In this document: one piece after another, positions 6,267-11,521 of the stretch
How the letters are laid out: each line of letters starts with the position of its first letter
How positions within the stretch are numbered: the stretch's first letter is position 1
DNA from: an uncultured Clostridia bacterium
Lineage (GTDB): Bacteria; Bacillota; Clostridia; Oscillospirales; Oscillospiraceae
DNA: 11,521 bases
Reading direction: 5' to 3'
Assembly (NCBI GenBank): GCA_945910975.1
Contig: CAMDZY010000043.1
Span: 1-11,521 of the forward strand
Made by a program: the position numbers and the translations under genes
Notes under the pieces: model-generated
The model's database searches: none
What the model saw: the letters and a program-made list of their open reading frames with translations, nothing else
What the model was told of the DNA's origin: nothing

Positions 6267-6965
6267 TTAGCCACCTAAATAGGCTTTTTTAATGGAATCA
6301 CTTTGAATCAACTCTGCGCCGGTGCCGGTCAGGGCAACTCTGCCGGATTCGAGAACATAGGCTCTGTCCGCAGTGCGCAGCGCCATTTCCGCGTTTTGCT
6401 CCACCAGCAAAATGGTGGTTCCGGCCTTGTGGAATTCGCGGATAATGTCAAAAATCTGCTCCACCAGAATGGGTGCCAGTCCCATTGACGGCTCGTCCAG
6501 CATCAGCAGCTTTGGATGGCTCATCATGGCGCGGCCAATGGCAAGCATCTGCTGCTCGCCGCCGGATAAGGTTCCGGCGATTTGACCCCGGCGTTCCTTC
6601 AAGCGTGGAAAGCACGAAAAGATGTGATCCAAATCCTCCTTGGAAATGCGCTTATTGATATAGCCGCCCATTTCCAGATTCTCCTGCACCGTCATTTGCA
6701 GAAAAATCCGTCTGCCCTCCGGAACATGGGCAAGTCCCTTGCCCAACAGCTTGTAGGAATCCAAATGGGAGATGTTTTCGTCACAAAAGGTAATGCTGCC
6801 CGTCCGGGAACGGAGAATTCCGGACACGGTTTTCAGCGTTGTGGTCTTGCCTGCGCCGTTTGCGCCGATCAGCGCCACGATTTCTCCGCTGTTTACCTCA
6901 AAGGATACATCCTTGAGCGCGTGAATTTTGCCGTAATAAACATTCAAATTTTCCGCTTTCAGCAT
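6267..6965 (-). CDS. livF: Branched-chain amino acid ABC transporter ATP-binding protein LivF
   Basis: A 232-residue ABC ATPase, one of two powering the LivHM permease on the cytoplasmic side. Walker A is GANGAGKT at 34-41, the Q-loop region includes HVPEGRRIF (from about 80), the signature is LSGGEQQ at 133-139, and Walker B is LLMLDEPS at 153-160. After Walker B the switch region reads LLVEQNAEMALRTADRAYVLESG: glutamine replaces the switch histidine, as is usual in LivF. Length and motifs are those of normal family members. It starts 2 nt after the livG stop, with an AGGGAG-like ribosome binding site inside livG, so the two are co-translated. It is the last gene of the operon, ending at the bidirectional terminator. 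The LIV family also moves other amino acids or amides, so the substrate is set by livK and is not certain. Confidence 0.94.
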   Translation of the reverse strand: MLKAENLNVYYGKIHALKDVSFEVNSGEIVALIGANGAGKTTTLKTVSGILRSRTGSITFCDENISHLDSYKLLGKGLAHVPEGRRIFLQMTVQENLEMGGYINKRISKEDLDHIFSCFPRLKERRGQIAGTLSGGEQQMLAIGRAMMSHPKLLMLDEPSMGLAPILVEQIFDIIREFHKAGTTILLVEQNAEMALRTADRAYVLESGRVALTGTGAELIQSDSIKKAYLGG

Positions 6966-6967
6966 CC

Positions 6968-7813
6968 TTACTTCGCTCCCTTCTTGCCGAGATACGCCTC
7001 AATCACCGCGGGGTTGGACTTGATTTCATCCGGTGTTCCCTTGGCAATGATTTTGCCGTAGTTCAACACGCAGATGCCCTCGCAGATGCCCATAACAAGA
7101 TTCATGTCATGCTCAATCAGCAGAACCGCAATCTGGAACGTGTCGCGGATGCGGCGGATATTTTCCATCAGTTCCGCCGTTTCCGATGGATTCATGCCTG
7201 CTGCAGGTTCATCCAGCAGGATAATACGTGGGCTGGACGCCAAAGCGCGGACAATTTCCAACCGGCGCTGTGCGCCATAGGGCAGACTGCCGGAGGGCGA
7301 ATCCGCCAAATCCGCCAGATTGAAGAAATCCAGCAGTTCCATCGACGTCGCCTTGGCCGCCTGCTCGGCCTTGCGGTAGCCAAAACCGTGCACTATGGAA
7401 GAAAACAGCGGTTCCTTAATCGTATTGTGCATCCCCACCATCACATTGTCCAGCACCGACATATTGGCAAACAGACGGATATTCTGGAAGGTACGGGCAA
7501 TGCCCATGCGGTTGACCTGCGCGGTGGACTTGCCGGCCGTAGAAAAGCCGTTGACCATGATCGTGCCGCGCGTGGGCTGATAAACGTTGGTCAGGAGGTT
7601 AAATACCGTTGTCTTTCCCGCGCCGTTCGGGCCGATCAGACCGGCAATTTCCGTCCTGCCGACCAACAGGGAAAAATCGTTGACAGCGGTCAGGCCGCCA
7701 AAGTCGATGCCCAGATGGTGTGTTTCCAGCACGGGAACCTTGTCCACATCACGTTCCGGAACCACGGCATGGCTGGGGTACGGTACCAGCTTGGTAGGTG
7801 TACGGTTCGTCAT
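6968..7813 (-). CDS. livG: Branched-chain amino acid ABC transporter ATP-binding protein LivG
   Basis: A 281-residue ABC ATPase, partner of LivF. Walker A is GPNGAGKT at 61-68, then ARTFQNIRLF (Q-loop, about 106-115). The signature is the LivG form LPYGAQRR at 177-184, Walker B is IILLDEPAAG at 197-206, and the switch histidine is H235 in LLIEHDMNLV. The domain proper begins around residue 27 (VPVLETHHLGIDFGG), so it carries an N-terminal tail of some 26 residues (MTNRTPTKLVPYPSHAVVPE and on) absent from the usual 255-residue LivG. The ATG at 7813 is nonetheless well supported: AGGAGGT lies 9 nt upstream, and the start overlaps the livM stop as ATGA. The tail is polar with no signal or membrane segment, and its role is unknown. 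Confidence 0.94.
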   Translation of the reverse strand: MTNRTPTKLVPYPSHAVVPERDVDKVPVLETHHLGIDFGGLTAVNDFSLLVGRTEIAGLIGPNGAGKTTVFNLLTNVYQPTRGTIMVNGFSTAGKSTAQVNRMGIARTFQNIRLFANMSVLDNVMVGMHNTIKEPLFSSIVHGFGYRKAEQAAKATSMELLDFFNLADLADSPSGSLPYGAQRRLEIVRALASSPRIILLDEPAAGMNPSETAELMENIRRIRDTFQIAVLLIEHDMNLVMGICEGICVLNYGKIIAKGTPDEIKSNPAVIEAYLGKKGAK

Positions 7814-8820
7814 TTCTGCGGCACCTCCTTATCCTTTTTTTGCAGCAGCTTGGCAAAATTGCGGATCGACCAGCGACCTTTCAATTCTGCAAACTTCGGA
7901 GAAGCATTCAAAATCATGATAACGATCAGCAAAACGGAATACACCAGCATCCGGTAATCCGCGATGTCACGCAGCAGCTCCGGCAATGCCTTCAGAATGA
8001 TGGCCGCAATGATCGAGCCACGCACGGAGCCCATACCGCCCAAAACCACAATGACCAAAATCTCGATGGACATATTATAGTCAAACGTATTGGCCTTGAT
8101 ATTGGCGTAGCTGTGTCCGTAAAGCGTTCCGGCCGCACCGGCAAAAAACGCCGCAATGACGAAAACCATCAATTTGTAATAAGTAACATTGATGCCAGAG
8201 GATTCCGCCGCAATGCGGTTGTCGCGAATCGCCATGATCGCGCGGCCGCATTTTGATTTCTTTAGGTTCATCATGACCAGAATCGTCAAAAATACCAGCA
8301 CGATGGCAAACGGGAGCAGGCTTTTGGTGTCGGAATAGATTTCCATCGTATCCAACCCCAACGCGCCGCCGGTAAATTTGAGGTTTGTGATAACGTTTTT
8401 AATAATTTCGCCACAGGCTAACGTAACGATTGCTAAGTAGTCGCCCTTTAAGCGCAGTGCCGGCAGGCCAATCAGTAAGCCGAACACGGCCGCAACCACG
8501 CCGCCGAACAGCATGGAAACCGGAAGGCGAACCGCAAGAGGCAGCAGCTTTGCCAGCTGAATGGACAGTAGGCAACCGGAAAACAGGCCGACCGACATAA
8601 ATCCCGCATGCCCCAGTGAAAGCTCGCCCAGCAAGCCAACCACAAGGTTCAGGGAAACTGCAAGCACAATATAGCTCGACAGTGAAATCAGCATATTCGA
8701 CAGCTGCCGCCCGGCGTTGTCCGTGTAAAGCAGTGCGCTCACCACTGCATACAGCACAGCGACCATGCACACAGTGACGGTGTTTTTTGAAATATGTCTT
8801 TTTTGATTGATTTTTTCCAT
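7810..8820 (-). CDS. livM: Branched-chain amino acid ABC transporter permease LivM
   Basis: A 336-residue polytopic inner-membrane protein, one half of the LivHM channel. Hydrophobic segments run through most of its length after a short basic N-terminus (MEKINQKRHISKN). Family signatures are GLLGELSLGHAGFMSVG, LKGDYLAIVTLACGEI and GGMGSVRGSIIAAIIL. I use the ATG at 8820, with AGAAGG 7 nt upstream. The GTG at 8826 would sit only 1 nt from that site. The start is 2 nt after the livH stop, and the end overlaps livG by 4 nt. The C-terminal tail is charged (LLQKKDKEVPQK), consistent with a cytoplasmic end. Confidence 0.93.
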   Translation of the reverse strand: MEKINQKRHISKNTVTVCMVAVLYAVVSALLYTDNAGRQLSNMLISLSSYIVLAVSLNLVVGLLGELSLGHAGFMSVGLFSGCLLSIQLAKLLPLAVRLPVSMLFGGVVAAVFGLLIGLPALRLKGDYLAIVTLACGEIIKNVITNLKFTGGALGLDTMEIYSDTKSLLPFAIVLVFLTILVMMNLKKSKCGRAIMAIRDNRIAAESSGINVTYYKLMVFVIAAFFAGAAGTLYGHSYANIKANTFDYNMSIEILVIVVLGGMGSVRGSIIAAIILKALPELLRDIADYRMLVYSVLLIVIMILNASPKFAELKGRWSIRNFAKLLQKKDKEVPQK

Positions 8821-8822
8821 AC

Positions 8823-9701
8823 TCACACCTTCTCACTGACTTTTTTGCCCAGCAGGCCGGAGGGTCTGACGATCAGCACCAGCACCAGCACGCCGAACAC
8901 AATGGCATCTGACCACAGGGTGGATATATAGGTTTTGGACATCTGCTCGATCACACCAAGCAAGATGCCACCCAGCATTGCGCCGGGAATGGAGCCGATC
9001 CCGCCAAACACAGCGGCGGTAAACGCCTTGATGCCGGGCATAGAGCCGGTCGTCGGCTTGATGTAAACGTAGGTTACGCCGAAGAAAATACTTGCCACAG
9101 CCGCCAGTGCAGAGCCAATGGCAAACGTGATGGTGATGGTGCGGTTGGTGCTGATGCCCATCAGGCCAGCCGCTTCCTTATCCTCAGAAACTGCACGCAT
9201 TGCCTTGCCCATCTTGGTCTTGTTGATAAACAGCGTCAGCGCGATCATAATCACGGCGGTAACGCCCAGCGTCAGCAGCGTAATGCCATCGACCGTAATT
9301 TGCCCCAGCCGCAACGCCGGAATATGAAACAGCGTAGGAAACGCCTTTTGCTCCGAGCCGAAAATCAGCAGAGCCAAATTTTGCAAAAGATAGCTGACAC
9401 CGATGGCGGTGATCAGAACAGACAGTGGAGGGGCTTGGCGCAACGGCTTATATGCCAACCGCTCAATCACAACACCCAACAACACGCAAACTGCGATTGC
9501 AAAGAGAATTGCGGCAAATGCCGGCAGTTGAAGCTGAAACACGCAAACGATCGCCGCATAAGCGCCGACCATAATAATGTCGCCATGGGCAAAGTTCAGC
9601 ATCTTTGCGATGCCGTAGACCATGGTATAGCCCAGGGCAATCAGCGCATAAATGCTGCCCAAGCTCAGACCACTGATGAGGGTTTGAATAAAGTGCGTCA
9701 T
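8823..9701 (-). CDS. livH: Branched-chain amino acid ABC transporter permease LivH
   Basis: A 292-residue polytopic membrane protein, partner of LivM. It opens with the standard LivH N-terminus THFIQTLISGLSLGSIYAL and carries GYTMVYGIAKMLNFAHGD, the most conserved LivH stretch, then GGIGSIPGAMLGGILLGV near the C-terminus. The start is the ATG at 9701, with AAGGGG 9 nt upstream. An open frame reaches back to 9878, but it runs through the hairpin element and gives arginine-rich sequence unlike any LivH N-terminus, so it is not coding. The gene is separated from livK by a long structured spacer, whereas the genes after it are packed tightly. Confidence 0.93.
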   Translation of the reverse strand: MTHFIQTLISGLSLGSIYALIALGYTMVYGIAKMLNFAHGDIIMVGAYAAIVCVFQLQLPAFAAILFAIAVCVLLGVVIERLAYKPLRQAPPLSVLITAIGVSYLLQNLALLIFGSEQKAFPTLFHIPALRLGQITVDGITLLTLGVTAVIMIALTLFINKTKMGKAMRAVSEDKEAAGLMGISTNRTITITFAIGSALAAVASIFFGVTYVYIKPTTGSMPGIKAFTAAVFGGIGSIPGAMLGGILLGVIEQMSKTYISTLWSDAIVFGVLVLVLIVRPSGLLGKKVSEKV

Positions 9702-9731
9702 AAATAAATTCCCCTTAACAGCATAGTCAGC

Positions 9732-9933
9732 CTGTCGAAAAACTTCGTTTTTCGACAGAGTTCTTCCTCGCGGAAGAACATTGCCGGACGCTGCATCGCA
9801 CTCGCCAAGTGCCTGTGGCACTTGACTCGCACGTTTGCGTCCTATAATGTATTTTTTGTGACGCGCATGTCGCCGCAAAAAATGATTGAATTTTATTCGC
9901 CGCTATGGCGGCGAACTCTGCGAGGCTTTTCAA
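9732..9933. repeat. MITE-like palindromic intergenic element between livK and livH
   Basis: About 200 nt packed with inverted repeats. There is a 12-bp stem at 9732-9743/9747-9758 (arm CTGTCGAAAAAC), an 8-bp stem at 9760-9767/9772-9779 (GTTCTTCC; the minus-strand loop is GCGA, a GNRA tetraloop), and an 8-bp stem at 9806-9813/9817-9824 (CAAGTGCC) flanked on both sides by a direct ACTCGC. An 8-bp A/T stem pairs 9851-9858 with 9876-9883, and an 8-bp stem pairs 9896-9903 with 9908-9915 (TTCGCCGC). The two ends form an imperfect inverted repeat: TCGAAAAACTTCG at 9735-9747 against the complement of 9921-9933, 10 of 13 matching. No transposase is present. A mobile, miniature or REP-like element is the best reading, but copy number cannot be seen from one window. 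Within the liv mRNA it would fold into several hairpins. Confidence 0.6.
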
Positions 9934-9951
9934 CGCTCTACATAATTTCCC

Positions 9952-9975
9952 CTCCGGGCAGCAAGCTGCCCGGAG
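9952..9975 (-). other. Strong hairpin 18 nt after livK
   Basis: CTCCGGGCAGC (9952-9962) pairs with 9965-9975 with essentially a 4-nt loop. It lies directly after the livK stop. On the minus strand it is followed by GGGAAATTATG, not by U residues, so it should not terminate efficiently. It is better read as a 3'-end protector of livK mRNA or a partial read-through signal. Confidence 0.6.
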
Positions 9976-9992
9976 ATGGTTCAAGCAAATAT

Positions 9993-11162
9993 TTATGCTC
10001 CGTACAGCACGGCAACGCCATCGTGAATGATCATTGCCTTTGCATCCTTGCGGGTTTCGCCGTCAGCCGTCCAAGTCATGGAGCCGGTCACGCCTTCCAC
10101 AGTGATTTCCTGCATGGCAGCGACCATTTTGGATGTAAATTCCTTGTCGTTTGCATCAGTGATATTGGCATGCTCCAGAGCAGCCTTGAGCACATAGACC
10201 GCGTCATAACCGTCTGCTGCAAACTGGTCGGGGGTTGCGCCGTACTTTTCTTTGTAGGAAGAAACGAAGGACTGAACATTTTCTTCCGGTGCGTCAGCCG
10301 CAAACGGCGTCAGCATCATGACATTCTCAGCGTAGGAAGCATCCGACAGCTTGGTCAAGATGCCGTCCAGGCCGTCACAGCCGAAGTAAATGATGTTGCT
10401 GTCCAGCTTGCCGGAGGCCTGAGTCAGAAGCGTGGAAGCCTCTGCTGCGTAGATGGGGATGAAAACCAGATCGGCACCGGAGTTTTTGATGTCGGCGATC
10501 TGTGTGGAGAAGTCGGTGCTGGTGTCAGCGGTGAAGGTCTGCTCGGAAACGATTTCGATACCGCGCACGGCAGCTTCTTCTTTGAATGCGTTGTACAGAC
10601 CGACGGAATAGTCGATATCGCTCTGATAGAAGACCGCGACCTTGGTGCACAGGCTGTTATCTGCCATAAAGTCGGCAGATGCAGTGCCCTGCGAGGAGTC
10701 GGTGAAGCAGATGCGGAAAGCCTTGTCGTTGCCGGCGATACTCTTGTCGGCAGAAGCGGTGGGCGTGAGGATGAGCATATCGTCCTGCTTTGCAGCAGCA
10801 ACGATGGAAGCAGTTTCACCGGAGAATGTGCCGCCGAGGGAAACATTCATGCCACTGTCAAGCAGCTTGCCATAGGCGTTGACGGCGCTATCCGGGTCAG
10901 CCTGAGAGTCCTGGAAGTTCAGCGACAGCTTCATGCCATTAACGCCACCGGCTGCGTTGATTTCTTCCACAGCCATCTGTGCGCCGTTGCGGTTGGATGT
11001 GCCATAGTTTGCATAGTCGCCGGTCAACGGGCCGATGCCGCCGATCATGACGGTGTCGCTTGCGCCGGATTGCTTATCGCCCGTATTGCCACAGGCCGTG
11101 AAGCAGGCAGCCAGCATTGCAGCGACCAATACAACGCTCAATAATCTTGCTGTTTTCTTCAT
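9993..11162 (-). CDS. livK: Branched-chain amino acid ABC transporter substrate-binding lipoprotein LivK
   Basis: A 389-residue extracellular solute-binding protein of the Leu/Ile/Val type. Its N-terminus is a lipoprotein signal: MKK, a hydrophobic core, then LAAC with C20 as the likely lipidated cysteine (C24 in FTACGN is the alternative). The mature part has the two-lobe type I periplasmic-binding fold: IGGIGPLTGDYANYG at about 42-56, NGAQMAVEEINAAGGVNG, then SADKSIAGNDKAFRICFTDSSQG around the hinge, and a C-terminal region ending in MIIHDGVAVLYGA. ATG 11162 has GAGGT 8 nt upstream. It is first in the operon, as usual for the receptor, which must be made in excess over the permease. The ligand cannot be fixed from sequence: leucine, isoleucine or valine is the default, other amino acids or amides are possible. 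Confidence 0.94.
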   Translation of the reverse strand: MKKTARLLSVVLVAAMLAACFTACGNTGDKQSGASDTVMIGGIGPLTGDYANYGTSNRNGAQMAVEEINAAGGVNGMKLSLNFQDSQADPDSAVNAYGKLLDSGMNVSLGGTFSGETASIVAAAKQDDMLILTPTASADKSIAGNDKAFRICFTDSSQGTASADFMADNSLCTKVAVFYQSDIDYSVGLYNAFKEEAAVRGIEIVSEQTFTADTSTDFSTQIADIKNSGADLVFIPIYAAEASTLLTQASGKLDSNIIYFGCDGLDGILTKLSDASYAENVMMLTPFAADAPEENVQSFVSSYKEKYGATPDQFAADGYDAVYVLKAALEHANITDANDKEFTSKMVAAMQEITVEGVTGSMTWTADGETRKDAKAMIIHDGVAVLYGA

Positions 11163-11208
11163 TTTTCTTTACCTCATTCTTCTAAATTTATTTCAGCCGT
11201 TACCAGCA

Positions 11209-11238
11209 AAAATACGATAAAAAGAGCGGCTTTGCCAA
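11209..11238 (-). promoter_or_regulatory. Candidate livK promoter overlapping the upstream terminator
   Basis: On the minus strand TTGGCA (11238-11233), an 18-nt spacer and TATTTT (11214-11209) are the best promoter match in the 116-nt gap before livK. The -35 has one mismatch and the -10 has two. The -35 lies within the loop and right arm of the preceding terminator. The match is weak, but livK needs a promoter here if the terminator works. Confidence 0.3.
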
Positions 11239-11252
11239 TCTGCAAAGTCGCT
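11219..11252 (-). terminator. Intrinsic terminator of the right-edge membrane protein gene
   Basis: On the minus strand AGCGACTTTGC pairs with GCAAAGCCGCT (10 bp plus one A/C mismatch, 6-nt loop), followed by CTTTTTATCG. It lies 26 nt after the stop of the partial gene and 57 nt before the livK ATG, separating the two transcription units. Confidence 0.8.
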
Positions 11253-11278
11253 TCCGCTTAGGTGGCTTGCCGGCAAAT

Positions 11279-11521
11279 TTACCGGAATGTGCGATATCGT
11301 GTTTGCATATTGGTCTGTATTTTTTTGTGCGGCATAATGCCGATCAGAAGGATTCCAACCAGAAGCAGCAGTACAAACAGCCAAATGTGTACAATGACAG
11401 CCAGAAGCGCCAATACAAAAACAGACACCGCCGCAATGGTAGTGTCTGTAAAAATCAAATTGAACGCAGCAAAAGAAGCCGGTGCCCAAGCGTGCGCATC
11501 AGCAGTATGTGTTGACTTGGC
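11279..11521 (-). CDS. C-terminal end of an unidentified membrane protein (partial, cut by window edge)
   Basis: An open frame enters from the right edge and gives 80 residues before the TAA at 11279-11281. It has no start inside the window. The visible part begins AKSTHTADAHAWAPASF, then a hydrophobic run of nearly 40 residues (IAAVSVFVLALLAVIVHIW followed by LFVLLLLVGILLIGIM), long enough for one or two membrane spans, and a basic tail (PHKKIQTNMQTRYRTFR) that should lie in the cytoplasm. The composition is sensible for a membrane protein, and the frame ends just before a good terminator, so I take it as real in preference to the overlapping cysteine-rich frame at 11193-11489. I do not recognise the family and assign no function. 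Confidence 0.65.
   Translation of the reverse strand, partial: AKSTHTADAHAWAPASFAAFNLIFTDTTIAAVSVFVLALLAVIVHIWLFVLLLLVGILLIGIMPHKKIQTNMQTRYRTFR

Noticed and set aside
7109..7957. 282-codon open frame on the plus strand opposite livG/livM
   Set aside because: It is the complement of well-defined ABC transporter genes, and the His/Arg/Gln-rich composition is typical of a shadow frame.
9702..9878. N-terminal extension of livH to give 351 residues
   Set aside because: The added residues are translated hairpin element. The ATG at 9701 has a proper SD and gives a standard LivH N-terminus.
9732..9933. CRISPR array or tRNA-like gene
   Set aside because: The repeats are inverted and differ from each other, with no regular spacers and no cloverleaf or CCA-type acceptor arrangement.
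9822..11144. 440-codon open frame on the plus strand opposite livK
   Set aside because: It is almost wholly antisense to livK and starts inside the hairpin element. It has no SD, and its length reflects livK codon usage.
11193..11489. 98-residue cysteine-rich frame on the minus strand
   Set aside because: It runs out of frame with the better membrane-protein frame, crosses its stop and the terminator hairpin, and has no SD; the composition looks accidental.

Overview
The window looks like chromosomal DNA from a moderately GC-rich anaerobic Firmicute of the class Clostridia, probably near the Oscillospiraceae/Ruminococcaceae. The grounds are strong GGAGG ribosome binding sites, sigma-A promoters close to consensus, a lipoprotein-type solute-binding protein, a clostridial-style MOSC-MogA fusion and a TetM-like GTPase. 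The taxon is inferred from gene style; no rRNA or marker gene is present.

Left part (67-3486, minus strand): a tightly packed molybdenum/tungsten cofactor operon. Transcription order is a MoeA-like molybdopterin-binding protein, moaC, moaA, then a fused MOSC-MogA protein. Gaps are 1 nt, a 4-nt overlap, and 3 nt. A perfect TTGACA-17-TATAAT promoter (3542-3570) drives it. MoaA and MoaC make cyclic pyranopterin monophosphate from GTP. The MogA and MoeA-like domains belong to the late adenylylation and metal-insertion steps. MoaD, MoaE, MoeB and the target enzyme are not here.

Middle (3661-6213, plus strand): one divergently transcribed gene with its own extended -10 promoter and a leader of only about 16 nt. 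It encodes an 850-residue protein: a full-length TetM/EF-G-like ribosomal-protection GTPase joined to a C-terminal NYN (PIN-like) domain resembling Rae1/YacP, the ribosome A-site mRNA endonuclease of Bacillus subtilis. A ribosome-binding GTPase and a ribosome-associated nuclease in one chain is the most interesting object in the window. It ends at a bidirectional 12-bp terminator shared with the next operon.

Right part (6267-11162, minus strand): a complete branched-chain amino acid type ABC importer in transcription order livK (lipoprotein binding protein), livH and livM (permeases), livG and livF (ATPases). livH to livF are translationally packed, with overlaps or 2-nt gaps. Between livK and livH lies a 291-nt spacer with five hairpins. 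Four of them form an approximately 200-bp palindrome-rich, MITE-like element with imperfect terminal inverted repeats; this could uncouple binding-protein expression from that of the permease.

Right edge (11279-11521, minus strand): the C-terminal 80 codons of an unidentified membrane protein, followed by a good intrinsic terminator just before livK. I see no tRNA, rRNA, CRISPR array or transposase gene.
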